Notes: a model not told the origin generated them from the letters alone. DNA of 64,000 bases from Brevibacillus fulvus (GCF_016908525.1 NZ_JAFBEB010000013.1:55678-119677); one strand, 5' to 3'. Numbered from the stretch's first letter, positions 28,593 through 38,916 are shown. Numbers and translations: made by a program.

Positions 28593-30278
28593 CTACACCT
28601 TAAATTTGTTTATTAAGCCTCGCAATTCTTCCGCCCGCTTGGCCAGTGAATCAGCCGAGGCTGCGATTTCTTCCATCGAAGCCAGTTGTTGCTCGGAAGC
28701 GGCAGAAACTTCCTGCGTACCCGCCGTAGCTTGTTCGGCCACATCCCGAACCACTTGCATCGTATCGACCACTTTCGCCGCTTCGCTATTTATCTTGCCG
28801 GTTGCCGTGGAGACTTCCTCGATTTGCCGGCAGACTTTCTGCACGGATTCATGAATCTGCGCAAATGTGTCTCCCGCTTTGTATACCACTTTCAGTCCTT
28901 CGGCTACTTCCGCTTTTCCTTCCTCCATCGAACTGACAGCTTGCGCGGTTTCTTCCTGGATGGATGCGATCAAGTTTGTGATTTCTGTTGCAGACGCTGC
29001 GGATTCCTCGGCCAGCTTGCGCACCTCATTGGCGACCACGGCAAAACCGTGTCCGTGTTGCCCAGCCCGCGCCGCTTCAATCGCTGCATTCAACGCCAGC
29101 AAATTGGTTTGGCTCGTAATCGACGAAATGACCTCAACGATCTGTCCAATATCGCGCGAACGATCGCGCAGCGACGTAATAGTTCCGCCAAGACTGCGAA
29201 TCGTCTGTTCGATCGCGTTCATTTGCTGAACAATCGCCTGAATTTCTGTATTTCCTTCCTTAGCCAAACCGGAGGTATGCCCTGCATCGGCCACCGCCCG
29301 TTCCGTGATGATCGCGACATGCGCAGTCTCCGCTGACAATGAGCGAATCGTTTGTGCGCTTGCAGCCACGCTTTGTAGTTGCTTTTCGCTTCCGGCCGCT
29401 GCGTCCAGGACGGTCTCGGTGATGGTTTCCGCCGCTTTGCTCGATTCCTCCGCACTTGCCGTCAGTTCTTCGGCAGATCCCGCCACATGCTCAGCATGGA
29501 TGCTTACCTGACGAACCAGCGACCGCAAACTGCCCAACAAGCGGTTAAAAGAACGGCCAAGCTGGGCAATTTCGTCATTCCCTTTAACCGGCAACTCGGC
29601 CGTCAAATCTCCTTCGCCATCGGCAATTTCGGCCAATTGCACATTGACCTGGCGCAAAGGCTTGACGATCGAACGGTGCGACCAGAATCCGATGGCAATG
29701 CCGAATACCGCCGCGGCGATCGAAATAATGACCAGCGTAGTAACATACAATTCCAGTTCAACATTGCTTTCGTCCATTTGACCGAGAATTTGTTTCGTCA
29801 TGTCATCGGAGAGATCGGCAACAAGTTCGTTCACTTCCTTGCGCAGTTCTCTCTCTTCTTCAAAGTGAAGCTCGTTCGCTTGCGCATGGTCCCCCTGCTG
29901 ATAAGCTTGTTGGACCTGTCTGCTCATTTCGAGGAAACTGCTTGTCTTTTCGCTGATTTGCCTGATCAATTCCTGTTGCTCAGGCACCAGCGGCAGCGCC
30001 TCCAGCTGTTTCCACAGCGTCTCGATCGTTTTCCGTTTGTTGTCCAATTCATTTATGTATTCCGCTTGCCCTGTCAGCAAATAACCGCGTTCATCGTTAT
30101 TGGCGCCAACCAGATTATATTGAATCGATTGCACCAATTGGCCAATCTGGACGGTGCCAAACATTCCCTGATACGATTGTCTCATATGCATAGTGTTAAA
30201 GATGGAAAAAGCTTGTGCCAATATACTGATAAGCAGCATAATTCCGATTGTCGCAAATAGTTTTGTACTGATTTTCAT
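28593..30278 (-). CDS. methyl-accepting chemotaxis protein (CHASE3-like sensor)
   Basis: The 561-residue chemoreceptor has two transmembrane helices (about residues 7-30 and 185-208) that flank an all-helical extracellular domain with the CHASE3-like motif [21 protein letters not shown] domain follows ([27 protein letters not shown]), then the coiled-coil signalling domain with the invariant tip [21 protein letters not shown] and [17 protein letters not shown]. It signals to CheA/CheW to steer flagella; the ligand is unknown. The start has a GGGGGAATGG site. A second receptor lies 2 kb away. Confidence 0.93.
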   Translation of the reverse strand: MKISTKLFATIGIMLLISILAQAFSIFNTMHMRQSYQGMFGTVQIGQLVQSIQYNLVGANNDERGYLLTGQAEYINELDNKRKTIETLWKQLEALPLVPEQQELIRQISEKTSSFLEMSRQVQQAYQQGDHAQANELHFEEERELRKEVNELVADLSDDMTKQILGQMDESNVELELYVTTLVIISIAAAVFGIAIGFWSHRSIVKPLRQVNVQLAEIADGEGDLTAELPVKGNDEIAQLGRSFNRLLGSLRSLVRQVSIHAEHVAGSAEELTASAEESSKAAETITETVLDAAAGSEKQLQSVAASAQTIRSLSAETAHVAIITERAVADAGHTSGLAKEGNTEIQAIVQQMNAIEQTIRSLGGTITSLRDRSRDIGQIVEVISSITSQTNLLALNAAIEAARAGQHGHGFAVVANEVRKLAEESAASATEITNLIASIQEETAQAVSSMEEGKAEVAEGLKVVYKAGDTFAQIHESVQKVCRQIEEVSTATGKINSEAAKVVDTMQVVRDVAEQATAGTQEVSAASEQQLASMEEIAASADSLAKRAEELRGLINKFKV

Positions 30279-30424
30279 AGTCCATTCCCCCAATCATCCG
30301 GCAATTTATGAAAACCGTCCTGCTGATCTCTTGGCTGGTTATTATTTCTTTTCCCATCCTTTTTACAAATGAAACTATTTTGTTCAAGAAAAATTTATTT
30401 GCCTTGCTTTCGTCTGATAAACAG

Positions 30425-30474
30425 AAAAAACCACCGCCGGACTGCCGGTATGGACCGGACAAATCAGACAGTGG
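30425..30474 (-). terminator. terminator of the tautomerase/CMD operon
   Basis: Minus-strand outer stem CCACTG / CGGTGG, inner CCGG / CCGG, followed by TTTTTT. Confidence 0.7.
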
Positions 30475-30489
30475 TAAATGAGTCGCTGG

Positions 30490-30822
30490 TTAACAGCGAT
30501 TCTCGCTGAACACATCTTTGGCAACTTGCAGAGCAGTTGCCGCGGACGGCCAGCCTGTATAAAAAGCAAGGTGGGTGATCGCTTCGATCAACTCGGGTTC
30601 CGTTATGCCATTTTCCCGGCCCAGGCGGAGATGATAAGGGAGCTGCTCGTAATGACCGCCTGAGACCAGCGCGGCGATCGTCAGCATGCTTCGCTCGCGA
30701 AGAGACAATTGCTCCCTTCTCCATACATCACCGAACAGCACATTGTCGGTATACTCTGCAAATGTTGGCGCAAACTCGCCAAATGCGGCCTGGGCTTTGG
30801 AAGCAATTTTTCGATGCGCCAT
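30490..30822 (-). CDS. carboxymuconolactone decarboxylase family protein
   Basis: The 110-residue protein is a single CMD domain: VWRREQLSLRERSMLTIAALVSGG, LPYHLRLGRENGITEPELIEAITHLAFYTGWP. It lacks the CxxC of AhpD-type peroxidases, so it is of the PcaC-like, Cys-free subgroup. The start is the ATG after GGAGGAGAGCTAAA, one nt after the tautomerase stop codon, so the two are co-translated. The pair suggests a ring-cleavage or quinone detoxification step; the substrate is unknown. Confidence 0.88.
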   Translation of the reverse strand: MAHRKIASKAQAAFGEFAPTFAEYTDNVLFGDVWRREQLSLRERSMLTIAALVSGGHYEQLPYHLRLGRENGITEPELIEAITHLAFYTGWPSAATALQVAKDVFSENRC

Positions 30823-30823
30823 T

Positions 30824-31231
30824 TTAGCTCTCCTCCCCGATCGCTCGCTGCAGCATTTGCGCCATGCCATTGCCAAACGACCAGTCGGCATATTCATTGT
30901 CAACAAGCACCACGAATACGTCTTCTTTCCTGATCTTGACTGTGGTTGACAACTCCTCTGCCAACATCGCATAAAAGCCTGTTTTCTGTTCGGCTGTTCT
31001 TCCTGATTTTAGGGTAATCTGAATGTAGAGAAGGCTGTCGCTGCGCTCAATGTCCAAATAGTTCTTGCTGTAAAAAAATTCGCTGGCTTGGTGCGCATGG
31101 AACACTTGAAAATAATCGTCTGCCGGAACTTTGAAATGCTGAACAAGCGACCGCATAATCGCTTGGCTGACCTGCTCCAGCTGCTGTGGCTGATACCGTT
31201 CTTGCAAATAACTGACTCTGATGAATGGCAC
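30824..31231 (-). CDS. tautomerase superfamily protein
   Basis: The 135-residue protein belongs to the longer tautomerase (PF14552-like) group. Enzymes of this superfamily use the N-terminal Pro as general base, so translation must start right before Pro. The GTG used here gives Met-Pro-Phe-Ile after removal of Met. It also lies 9 nt from the AGGAG site, whereas an ATG two codons upstream lies only 3 nt from it. First gene of a two-gene operon with CMD, divergent from a LysR regulator. Confidence 0.85.
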   Translation of the reverse strand: MPFIRVSYLQERYQPQQLEQVSQAIMRSLVQHFKVPADDYFQVFHAHQASEFFYSKNYLDIERSDSLLYIQITLKSGRTAEQKTGFYAMLAEELSTTVKIRKEDVFVVLVDNEYADWSFGNGMAQMLQRAIGEES

Positions 31232-31262
31232 TGTCATCCACTCCTTCCTGGGAATGGCTTCA

Positions 31263-31292
31263 TTGTACTCTCTGCCGTCCTATTTGTATAAT
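31263..31292 (+). promoter_or_regulatory. promoter of the LysR gene
   Basis: TTGTAC and TATAAT are 18 bp apart, about 48 bp upstream of the chosen start. Confidence 0.6.
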
Positions 31293-31308
31293 TGATTAAA
31301 ATAATCAA
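31292..31308. promoter_or_regulatory. LysR-type operator in the divergent region
   Basis: TTGATTA-AAA-TAATCAA is a perfect palindrome with a T-N11-A core. It abuts the -10 box of the LysR gene, as expected for autoregulation, and may also control the divergent tautomerase operon. Confidence 0.6.
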
Positions 31309-31339
31309 CTTGTTTCATTTTTTCGATGGAGATGATGGC

Positions 31340-32227
31340 ATGGACCTGAAAGAACTGACTGCATTTAAAACCATCCTGCAAGAAGGCACATTCACACGAG
31401 CCGCAGAAAAACTGAACTATGCGCAGTCAACAGTTACCAATCAAATCAAACGTCTGGAACGAGAATTGGGCGTACCGCTGTTCAAACGAGGCTGGGATGC
31501 GGAACTGACCGAATCCGGGCAAGTGTTGGCTGAGGAAATCGACCATTTGCTGAAGCATTGGCAGTATGTCGTCGAACGAGCACAGGCATTGCAAAGAGAC
31601 GACATCGGCAGCGTCCGGGTCGGGGCAGCGGAACCGCTGATGATCGATGTCCTCCCTAACTCGATGCGCCGGTTTCAGGCACAAAAACCGAAAATCAGCT
31701 GTCATTTCGTTATCGCAAACACTGATGTTCTGGCGCGTTCTCTCTTGGACAATCAACTGGACTTCGCGTTTTGCGGAGAACCTGCCGATCCCTCTCCCTT
31801 TTACTTTGAACGGTTGTACGAGGAACGGATTTTTTTTGTCATCGACCAAGACCATCCATTGCGGGACAAAACGGTCATTCGTTTCGAGGAACTGTTCGCT
31901 TATCCGCTAATCGTCGGTGGCCATACTTGTTTATATCACTTAAGATTCGCCAAACAATTAGCAAGATACAGCCAAACTCCCTTTATTCACACGGTTAGCC
32001 AAATTTCCGCCATCCCTCATTTTGTGAAACAATCGGACGCGATCGGAGTGGTTCTGCATTCGACCCCGGTATTGCCCGGTACGATCAGAATCGCGGCAGA
32101 AATGGACGATCCTTCGATTTCCGTTGGTCTTCTTCAACTGCGTAATAACGAATTTTTGTCTACTTATAAACAACTGTTTATTCAGCTGCTCAAAGAAGAA
32201 ATATCGGCGGCCGGTTTGTTGGAATAG
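31340..32227 (+). CDS. LysR family transcriptional regulator
   Basis: The 295-residue regulator has an N-terminal winged HTH (MDLKELTAFKTILQEGTFTRAAEKLNYAQSTVTNQIKRLERELG) and a C-terminal periplasmic-binding-fold effector domain. It is not close to CitR. The ATG chosen has GGAGATG 8 nt upstream; an upstream extension of 16 codons would overlap the -10 box and operator. Divergent to tautomerase/CMD, which are its likely targets. Confidence 0.9.
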   Translation: MDLKELTAFKTILQEGTFTRAAEKLNYAQSTVTNQIKRLERELGVPLFKRGWDAELTESGQVLAEEIDHLLKHWQYVVERAQALQRDDIGSVRVGAAEPLMIDVLPNSMRRFQAQKPKISCHFVIANTDVLARSLLDNQLDFAFCGEPADPSPFYFERLYEERIFFVIDQDHPLRDKTVIRFEELFAYPLIVGGHTCLYHLRFAKQLARYSQTPFIHTVSQISAIPHFVKQSDAIGVVLHSTPVLPGTIRIAAEMDDPSISVGLLQLRNNEFLSTYKQLFIQLLKEEISAAGLLE

Positions 32228-32238
32228 CGCTGCAATCC

Positions 32239-32268
32239 GAAAAGGATCGCTGGCTAAGCGATCCTTTT
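32239..32268. terminator. bidirectional terminator between LysR and chemoreceptor 2
   Basis: AAAAGGATCGCT / AGCGATCCTTTT around GGCTA; T-rich on both strands and placed between convergent genes. Confidence 0.85.
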
Positions 32269-32284
32269 GCCGGATTAGGAAACG

Positions 32285-33955
32285 TTACACTTTAAAGACA
32301 CCGACCGATTCCCGCATTTGCTGCGCAATCCGGCTCAAACTTTCAGCGGAAGAGGTGATCTCCTCCATAATGGCCAGCTGTTCATCAGCGGTCGCAGACA
32401 CACTCTTGATATCGTCGGTTGACTCGGCAGCGATGGCGATCATTTCTTCCATACTGGCGGCAATTTGCTGGGAAGAAGCAGACATTTGCTCGGCGGCAAA
32501 AGAAATCTCATTGACTTGCAGAGCCACTGCGTGCGCCGAGGTGACGATTTTTTGGAACTTCTCGCCGGTTCCATCGACCAGTCTTAATCCGGATTGTACT
32601 TCAGACGTCCCCTTCTCCATTGACCCCACCGCTTGTTCCGTTTGCACCTGAATTTCGTGAATAATATCCTTGATCTGACGGGCAGATTCCTCAGACTGCT
32701 CGGCCAGTTTACGCACCTCCTCAGCCACGACGGCAAATCCTTTCCCGTGTTCTCCCGCCCGGGCAGCTTCAATCGCGGCATTCAAGGCAAGCAAGTTTGT
32801 TTGCGAGGCAATCCCCGTAATAACCGAAACGATTTGTTCAATTGATTGCGAGTGTTCCTCCAATGCTTTGACAAGCGCAGCCGATTCAGTAACCTGATGA
32901 TGGATCGAGTACATTTGCTTCGTAATATTTTGGATCGATTGGTTTCCCTCCTCGGCCTCTTTCAGCGATGACTCGGAGAGTGTTGCCACAAGCGCGGACG
33001 TTTCCGCAATCCGCTGTATCCCCAAAGCCACTTCGTCAACCGCTCTGGCGCTTTCCTGTGCTCGCATGACCGTTCGCTCAGCGCCGCTCGACACTTCCTG
33101 AATGGCTTGCGTGGCCACCTCGGCAGCCCGTGCCGTCTCCTCGGCGCTTGCCGTCAGCTCTTGCGAGGAACCTGCGACATAATCGGCGGAGTTGACGATA
33201 CCCGCCATCAGGAGGCGAAGATTGGCCGCCATTTGGTTAACCGTTTGCACCAGTTTGCCTACCTCATCCTTGGATCGGACTTGCAGTTCCTCCACTTGCA
33301 AATCGCCGCTTGCCACCCGCTCTACATGGCGAATGACCGCCAGGATCGGATTGGTCAATTGTTTCGACAAGTACCAGGAAACGGCGACCGCGATCAAGAC
33401 AACGATACCCGCCGCCAACAAGTTGATCGTCAAAGAAGATTTTCCATGTTGGAGCATCGTCTCGCTCTCCTGACTCGTGGCCGTTTCCGCTTCTTTGACA
33501 AATTCCCGCATGCTATCCAAAGCGGTACCGGCGAGCGGAGTAATTTCATCAAGCAACGTTTGGACAGCTTCCCCTGTCTGCCCCGCTTCATAGGCAGGGA
33601 AAAATTTTTCCGTCGCCACCTTTTCCATTTGTTCTCCCTGTTCGATTGCGTTCAGCAAGGCCTCCGGCGTATTCTCATCAACAAGTGCCGCTTTCAGCTC
33701 GGCATTTTGTTCGACCAATTGCTCGAAACTGGTACGATCGTCATTCCCTTTCGTGACATCGTTCAATACCAGCAGTTCTCCGGCCAAATTGCTCAAATAC
33801 TGGTTATAGGAAAACAGCTTGCTGCTGCGCTCATTTTGTTGCACCACTTCTTGATTGACAAAGTATGTACTCAAATTGGAGAAGACAATGAGGGCGACAA
33901 ACAAAGCCACCACTGAAAAAAAGCTCAACCTGATTTTTGCGCGTAAACTGGACAC
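32285..33955 (-). CDS. methyl-accepting chemotaxis protein
   Basis: The 556-residue receptor has transmembrane helices near residues 10-33 and 177-198 around a helical extracellular sensor of the four-helix-bundle type. HAMP ([20 protein letters not shown]) and the signalling domain follow, with the conserved tip [21 protein letters not shown] and [16 protein letters not shown]. The start is GTG with GGGGGAAAAAAC upstream. Its C-terminal half resembles the receptor at 28593, so the two may be old paralogues with different sensors. Confidence 0.93.
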   Translation of the reverse strand: MSSLRAKIRLSFFSVVALFVALIVFSNLSTYFVNQEVVQQNERSSKLFSYNQYLSNLAGELLVLNDVTKGNDDRTSFEQLVEQNAELKAALVDENTPEALLNAIEQGEQMEKVATEKFFPAYEAGQTGEAVQTLLDEITPLAGTALDSMREFVKEAETATSQESETMLQHGKSSLTINLLAAGIVVLIAVAVSWYLSKQLTNPILAVIRHVERVASGDLQVEELQVRSKDEVGKLVQTVNQMAANLRLLMAGIVNSADYVAGSSQELTASAEETARAAEVATQAIQEVSSGAERTVMRAQESARAVDEVALGIQRIAETSALVATLSESSLKEAEEGNQSIQNITKQMYSIHHQVTESAALVKALEEHSQSIEQIVSVITGIASQTNLLALNAAIEAARAGEHGKGFAVVAEEVRKLAEQSEESARQIKDIIHEIQVQTEQAVGSMEKGTSEVQSGLRLVDGTGEKFQKIVTSAHAVALQVNEISFAAEQMSASSQQIAASMEEMIAIAAESTDDIKSVSATADEQLAIMEEITSSAESLSRIAQQMRESVGVFKV

Positions 33956-34198
33956 GTTTTTTCCCCCTACTTACCTTTGCTGTCAGATGGTTTTGGATGA
34001 TTACAAGCTTAGAATAACGGGTAAATGTGTCAGCAGAATGTCAAAGTCTTCCGGCGGCCAATAAGATACTGTCCGAAGCCTTGACTCTTTCTTTGTCAAT
34101 TCGTTCCCAATTCGACCTGTTGCGGTTGTTATGTTAATGTTAGAACATACTCATTTGTTACTGTTGAAGCTTATTATCGTCTGTAAGGAGAGTTTCCC

Positions 34199-34366
34199 AT
34201 GAACAACAAGGTAATTGTGTTTGTTTTGATTGTTCTTTGTGCACTGTTTATCGGGTTTGAGACAGTCGCCAAAGCGATGTCGCTGACTACTCATAATATT
34301 GGATATGTGCTAGGCTTACTGCTGTTTTTGCTTGCCCTCGTTTATGGTTCCAAAAACAGAAGCTGA
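34199..34366 (+). CDS. small two-helix membrane protein
   Basis: A 55-residue ORF with a clear AAGGAGAG site 6 nt before ATG. It encodes two hydrophobic helices (VIVFVLIVLCALFIGF and NIGYVLGLLLFLLALVYG) separated by a short polar turn (ETVAKAMSLTTH), and ends KNRS. It is complete, has its own terminator, and is too short for usual gene-length cut-offs. No function is known to me. Confidence 0.7.
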   Translation: MNNKVIVFVLIVLCALFIGFETVAKAMSLTTHNIGYVLGLLLFLLALVYGSKNRS

Positions 34367-34379
34367 CCTTTGGGCACAG

Positions 34380-34420
34380 AAAAACGGACAGGCTGTGATT
34401 CGCCTGTCCGTTCTTTTTTT
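34380..34420. terminator. bidirectional terminator between small membrane protein and ArsB/NhaD transporter
   Basis: ACGGACAGGC / GCCTGTCCGT around an 8-nt loop, followed by TTCTTTTTTT on plus and AAAA/TTTT on minus. Confidence 0.9.
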
Positions 34421-34423
34421 CGT

Positions 34424-35710
34424 TTATGCCAGCACAAAATACCGCAAATAAATGTACAGATGAGAGATGATAATGCTTAAGATCATCAGCGGGAACGCGA
34501 CGGCAAAAAACCGGAAGAAACTGATCGGATGTTTCTCTTTGGCCGCCATACCGACGACGATTACATTGGCGCTGGCTCCAATGACCGTACCGTTGCCGCC
34601 CAGGCACGCCCCCAAGGCCAGACTCCACCACAACGGCTCCAAATTTTGAATTCCCAGATCACCCATTTCCTGAATCATGGGAATCATCGTTGCCACAAAC
34701 GGGATGTTATCGACAAACGCTGAAGCGATCGCACTTAACCACAGGATGATCGTCGACGTTTTCAGCACATCCCCTCCGGTCAGATTGATCGCCGCCTGGG
34801 CAATTTGTGCGATCACACCCGTTTCCACCAGTCCGGAGACAAGCACAAACAGTCCCATAAAGAAGAAAATGGTCGTCCATTCCACTTTGGTCAAAGCCTC
34901 TTCCAGATAATGTTCCCCGGTGAGCAGCAGCAGCAGAAAAGCACCGCTCAAGGCAACCGTCGCTGATTCCAGATGCAGCCATCCGTGCAGCACAAAGCCC
35001 AGGATAGTCAGAGCCAGTACTGTCAACGACTTTTTCAGCAAACGCCGGTCGGTAATCTCTTCGCTTTCGTTCATTTCCAGCAATTTTGCCTGCAGCTCGG
35101 GAGATGAGATCAATCCTTTGCGATAGATGAGCACCAGCAACAAAACCGTAACGACAAAAATGATCAAAGCGATCGGCGCAAGATTGCTGAGAAAGGCCAT
35201 GAAAGTTAATTCCGGCACCGCGCTGCCGATCATGATATTGGGCGGATCGCCAATCAGGGTAGCCGTTCCGCCGATGTTGGAAGCAATCACTTCACTGATC
35301 AAATACGGGATCGGATTGACTTGCAACTGGCGCGTAATACTAAAGGTAATCGGTACCATCAGCAGCACGGTCGTTACGTTGTCCAGCAACGCAGAAGCCA
35401 AGGCCGTGATCGTACTTAGAGCAATCAGGAGAGAAATCGGCCGGCCTTTAACCGCCTTGGCCGCTTTGATCGCCAAGTATTTGAAAATACCGGTCTGAGA
35501 GGTAATCGATACGAGAATCATCATGCCGATCAGTAAGCCGATCGTATTAAAGTCAATATGCTCGATGGCGATTTCCTGGGGGACGAGACCCGTGATGATC
35601 ATCAAGATGCCCCCGATCATCGCCACGATCGTCCGATGAATTTTTTCCGAAATAATAAACGCATAGGTTATCAGGAACAAACCGATTGCTAAGATTGCTT
35701 GAGTTGTCAT
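34424..35710 (-). CDS. ArsB/NhaD family ion transporter
   Basis: The 428-residue membrane protein has 11-12 helices and two inverted repeats with the ion-transporter motifs ALLDNVTTVLLMVP and AFVDNIPFVATMIP, and the loops GGTATLIGDPPNIMIG and LGGNGTVIGASANVI. These match the ArsB/NhaD/P-protein group (COG1055). Substrates in this group range from arsenite to Na+/H+ exchange and organic anions, and none can be chosen here; no arsenic genes are adjacent. The start is the ATG after GCGAGGTGCTA. Confidence 0.88.
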   Translation of the reverse strand: MTTQAILAIGLFLITYAFIISEKIHRTIVAMIGGILMIITGLVPQEIAIEHIDFNTIGLLIGMMILVSITSQTGIFKYLAIKAAKAVKGRPISLLIALSTITALASALLDNVTTVLLMVPITFSITRQLQVNPIPYLISEVIASNIGGTATLIGDPPNIMIGSAVPELTFMAFLSNLAPIALIIFVVTVLLLVLIYRKGLISSPELQAKLLEMNESEEITDRRLLKKSLTVLALTILGFVLHGWLHLESATVALSGAFLLLLLTGEHYLEEALTKVEWTTIFFFMGLFVLVSGLVETGVIAQIAQAAINLTGGDVLKTSTIILWLSAIASAFVDNIPFVATMIPMIQEMGDLGIQNLEPLWWSLALGACLGGNGTVIGASANVIVVGMAAKEKHPISFFRFFAVAFPLMILSIIISHLYIYLRYFVLA

Positions 35711-35789
35711 TAGCACCTCGCCTTTCTAATCACTGATTTTGTTAGTATATCCAGTCGCTGTTCAATCCCCCCTTTTTTCGAAAAAAGGC

Positions 35790-35818
35790 AAAAAGGAGCC
35801 TGTCAATGACAGACTCCT
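35790..35818 (-). terminator. terminator of the NUDIX gene
   Basis: Minus-strand GGAGTCTGTC / GACAGGCTCC around ATT, followed by TTTTT. A separate perfect 18-bp palindrome, CCTTTTTT-CG-AAAAAAGG type, follows at 35771-35788. Confidence 0.8.
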
Positions 35819-35892
35819 CCAATTACAAAACTCATTTTCAATTATCTATATATTAGCACAGATTGATATGTATTGCAACTGATCAATCCTGT

Positions 35893-36525
35893 TCAATCCC
35901 GTACAAGTCGTAAAAAGTGCGACAAAATCCGAGCGGTCAGCCCCCAGATCACTCTGCCGTCAATCTGATAAAACAGCTGCGGTATTTTGCTCATCCGCCA
36001 GTCATATTGTTTGCCGTTCTCAATCAAATCATACGGAAAATCAGGACCGGGCTCGATCCGCATCCCCACCTCATGGATCAATGGTTGACTGTTCAACAGA
36101 CGATCCAGCCCGACCGTAAATACCTCGGCCACTTCCTGGGGATTGGGCCGGATTTCCGATGGTGCGGTCAAATAGCCGACAAACGGGTAGACGATCATCC
36201 GGGCATGATGAACTACCCAATCCAAGTCTGCCGCATACTCAATCGAATGAGCTGGGATTTGCAATTCCTCGGCGGTCTCTCTCCTTGCAGTCATCCAGTT
36301 GCTCTCATCCGCCGGTTCGCGATGGCCGCCGGGAAAACTGATGTCGCCCGCCTGCCTTCTCAATGTACTCGCCCGTTTGGTAAACAATACAGACAAGCCT
36401 TCATCGGTATGCAGCAGCGGAATCAGGACAGCCGTTTTCCGATACTGTTCCTCTCCCATGATGCCGATCTGCCGCTCCGTCAATTTCCTCTTCAGTTCGT
36501 TGGGAAGTGCACGCTGTTTTTCCAT
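35893..36525 (-). CDS. CoA pyrophosphatase-type NUDIX hydrolase
   Basis: The 210-residue enzyme has the NUDIX box GGHREPADESNWMTARRETAEELQI (GX5EX7REUXEEXGU) near residue 68, preceded by the UPF0035 CoA-binding motif (LFTKRASTLRRQAGDISFPGG). Such enzymes (NudL/YeaB) split CoA to 3',5'-ADP and 4'-phosphopantetheine. I chose the ATG after GGAGGAAAACAAAGATC; a TTG 17 codons up is possible but lacks a ribosome site. Monocistronic. Confidence 0.9.
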   Translation of the reverse strand: MEKQRALPNELKRKLTERQIGIMGEEQYRKTAVLIPLLHTDEGLSVLFTKRASTLRRQAGDISFPGGHREPADESNWMTARRETAEELQIPAHSIEYAADLDWVVHHARMIVYPFVGYLTAPSEIRPNPQEVAEVFTVGLDRLLNSQPLIHEVGMRIEPGPDFPYDLIENGKQYDWRMSKIPQLFYQIDGRVIWGLTARILSHFLRLVRD

Positions 36526-36717
36526 GATCTTTGTTTTCCTCCTGTTGATTGCGGCGAACCTTTTCTTATTTGCCAAATTGTCCAGATAACGGCGGTTCCG
36601 CCAAAAAGGGGGGTTTTCCCAGTCATAGAGGAAACTCCACTCTGAAACAATAGCTGTACGGCTTTCGTTGCGAGTGCAGTTGAATCGGTCTTACTATTTG
36701 TCGAAAGGAGTATGTTC

Positions 36718-37524
36718 ATGTCAAACAAAGAACGCGTGAAAGTCCTGAGAATTGGCCTCTGCTTTCTCATGGTCTTTTCCTTGCTTTCTGATCAGGCGCG
36801 GTCAAGCAATGAACCTTCCGGCAGAAAAGGACGCCCCTATTTTGAACAACGCGGCGAAATCGTCTGGGAAGTGCCCACCGAACAAAAAGTAATCGCCATC
36901 ACCTTTGACGATGGCCCAAATCCGCTCTACACCCCACAAGTTTTGCGTTTGCTCCGTCAGTATGAGGCAAAAGCAACCTTCTTTCTGGTAGGGTCCCACG
37001 TTCGGCAATTTCCGACGCTCACCCGGCAAATTGTTGCCGAGGGCAACGAGGTGGCAAACCATACCTACAACCATAAATATCTCAATCATTTATCCAATGC
37101 AAAAATCGTTGAGGAACTCGAGCAGGCACAAGAAGAAATTCATGCGGCAACCGGTCAATTTCCGAGCCTGTTTCGTTCCCCGGGCGGCTATTATGACGAA
37201 CGGATTGTTAATCTCGTAAAAAAATGCGGTTTTTTAATGATTATGTGGTCCTGGCATCAGGATACGCGCGATTGGAGCAATCCCGGTGTCAATGCCATTG
37301 TCAAAAAAGTACTGGGCAACGTACATAACGGCGACATTGTGCTGTTCCACGATCACGGGGGAGATCGAACGCAAACGTTGGAAGCCCTTACACTCATTTT
37401 ACCTGTTCTGAAAAGTCGTGGCTATAAGTTTGTCACAGTCAGTGAACTGCTCTCCCTTAAAAACAAATTTAGCACGGCACCGGACAGCACAAAGAAAAAC
37501 GAAAATGCTTCGTCAGACAAGTAA
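36718..37524 (+). CDS. polysaccharide deacetylase (NodB domain)
   Basis: The 268-residue protein has an N-terminal signal or anchor (VLRIGLCFLMVFSLLSDQA) and a NodB domain. Catalytic motifs: ITFDDGPN (Asp base and metal Asp), HTYNHKYL (metal His pair), RSPGGYYD (Arg) and the distal VLFHDHG (His). It probably deacetylates peptidoglycan or another N-acetylated glycan outside the membrane, in the PdaB/IcaB-like subgroup. The start is the second ATG (AAAGGAG 7 nt upstream); the first ATG is too close to the site. Confidence 0.9.
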   Translation: MSNKERVKVLRIGLCFLMVFSLLSDQARSSNEPSGRKGRPYFEQRGEIVWEVPTEQKVIAITFDDGPNPLYTPQVLRLLRQYEAKATFFLVGSHVRQFPTLTRQIVAEGNEVANHTYNHKYLNHLSNAKIVEELEQAQEEIHAATGQFPSLFRSPGGYYDERIVNLVKKCGFLMIMWSWHQDTRDWSNPGVNAIVKKVLGNVHNGDIVLFHDHGGDRTQTLEALTLILPVLKSRGYKFVTVSELLSLKNKFSTAPDSTKKNENASSDK

Positions 37525-37534
37525 CGAAGCATTT
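37503..37534. terminator. hairpin across the deacetylase stop codon
   Basis: AAATGCTTCGT / ACGAAGCATTT, 11 bp, loop CAGACAAGTA. The stop codon lies at the base of the second arm. T-runs are short on both strands, so termination is likely but weak for the convergent pair. Confidence 0.6.
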
Positions 37535-37548
37535 GGTCGATCCAGGAT

Positions 37549-38916
37549 TCAATTGGCCGGCGCAGAGGCAAACAAAGTTTGATACAAAAGATAGACATTT
37601 AACACAATGATGACGGCTGCGACCGCCCAAGCCAACAGTTTGAGCCAAAGCGGATTGACAAACTGCCCCATCTTCTTGCGGTCACTCGTAAACTTCACCA
37701 GCGGCACGACCGCAAAGGAAAGCTGCAAGGAAAGAATAACCTGGCTGAGAATCAACAAGTCCGTGGTGCCTTTTTCCCCGTAAAGCGCCGTTACAATCAC
37801 CGCGGGAATCACGGCAATCATGCGGGTGATCAGCCGGCGAAGCCATGGCGTGATGCGAATGTTTAAAAAACCTTCCATAACGATTTGTCCGGCCAACGTC
37901 CCCGTCAAGGTGGAGTTTTGTCCGGCAGCCAGCAGCGCAACGCCGAACAGAATGCTGGCTGCTGTCGTCCCCAGTGTTGGCGCTAGCAAGTGGTAAGCGT
38001 CGCCGATCTCGGCCACGTGAACCATTCCCGACTGATGAAACGCTGCCGCAGCGAGGATCAGGATGGCCCCATTGATCAATAGAGCAAACAGGAGCGCCAC
38101 CGTGGAGTCGACCGTAGCGAAACGAATTGCCTCCCGCTTGCCGGCTGCGCTTTGTTCATACTGCCTCGTCTGCACGATGGAAGAGTGCAGATACAAATTG
38201 TGCGGCATCACCGTGGCACCTAAAATCCCGATAGCAATATACAACATTTGCGGGTTGTTCAAAATTTCCGCACTGGGTAAAAAACCTTGCGCAATTCCGT
38301 TGAGACTCGGGTTCGCCATGAACAGTTCCAGCCCAAAGCATATTCCGATCGTTGCGATCAAAACGATGACGATCGCTTCGATAAAACGGAATCCCTTATG
38401 CTGCAGAAGCAACAGCAGCAAAACATCAAAAGCGGTCAATATTACGCCATACAACAGCGGCATGCCAAACAGCAAATTGAGCGCAATCGCCGAACCGATC
38501 ACCTCTGCCAGATCACAGGCGGCTATGGCAAGCTCGCATAAAAACCACAGACCAATCGCGACCGGCTTGCTGTAATGGTCTCGACAGGCCTGAGCCAGAT
38601 CGCGGCCTGTGGCAATCCCTAATTTTCCCGCCAAAGCTTGCAGTAAGATCGCCATAAGATTGGACAGCATGATCACAAATAACAACGAATAGCCGAACAT
38701 CGAGCCTCCCGCCAGATCAGTCGCCCAGTTGCCGGGGTCCATGTAACCGACTGCTACGAGATAGCCGGGGCCGGCAAAGGCGAGGAACTTGCGAAACCAC
38801 GAACCAGCCTTGGGAACGCGCAACGAACGGTGGGCTTCCTGCAAGCTAGGTTGTTCATTTGTCTGCCGCCAGCCGTCATGTTGCTTGGTCAGCAAGCTGC
38901 CTTGTTCATTTGACAT
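37549..38916 (-). CDS. mntH: Nramp divalent metal transporter MntH
   Basis: The 455-residue transporter has 11 helices and the Nramp signature: helix 1 DPGNWATDL (metal-binding Asp and Asn), helix 6 [13 protein letters not shown], and the loop motif [19 protein letters not shown]. It imports Mn2+ (or Fe2+) with protons. AAGGAGTGAAGGAA precedes the ATG. A palindrome like an MntR box lies just upstream, so Mn2+-dependent repression is likely. Confidence 0.93.
   Translation of the reverse strand: MSNEQGSLLTKQHDGWRQTNEQPSLQEAHRSLRVPKAGSWFRKFLAFAGPGYLVAVGYMDPGNWATDLAGGSMFGYSLLFVIMLSNLMAILLQALAGKLGIATGRDLAQACRDHYSKPVAIGLWFLCELAIAACDLAEVIGSAIALNLLFGMPLLYGVILTAFDVLLLLLLQHKGFRFIEAIVIVLIATIGICFGLELFMANPSLNGIAQGFLPSAEILNNPQMLYIAIGILGATVMPHNLYLHSSIVQTRQYEQSAAGKREAIRFATVDSTVALLFALLINGAILILAAAAFHQSGMVHVAEIGDAYHLLAPTLGTTAASILFGVALLAAGQNSTLTGTLAGQIVMEGFLNIRITPWLRRLITRMIAVIPAVIVTALYGEKGTTDLLILSQVILSLQLSFAVVPLVKFTSDRKKMGQFVNPLWLKLLAWAVAAVIIVLNVYLLYQTLFASAPAN

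Noticed and set aside
35771..35788. Perfect 18-bp palindrome made of C2T6-CG-A6G2
   Set aside because: It lies behind the NUDIX terminator, is mostly homopolymer and is likely part of the termination zone; no reason to call an operator.
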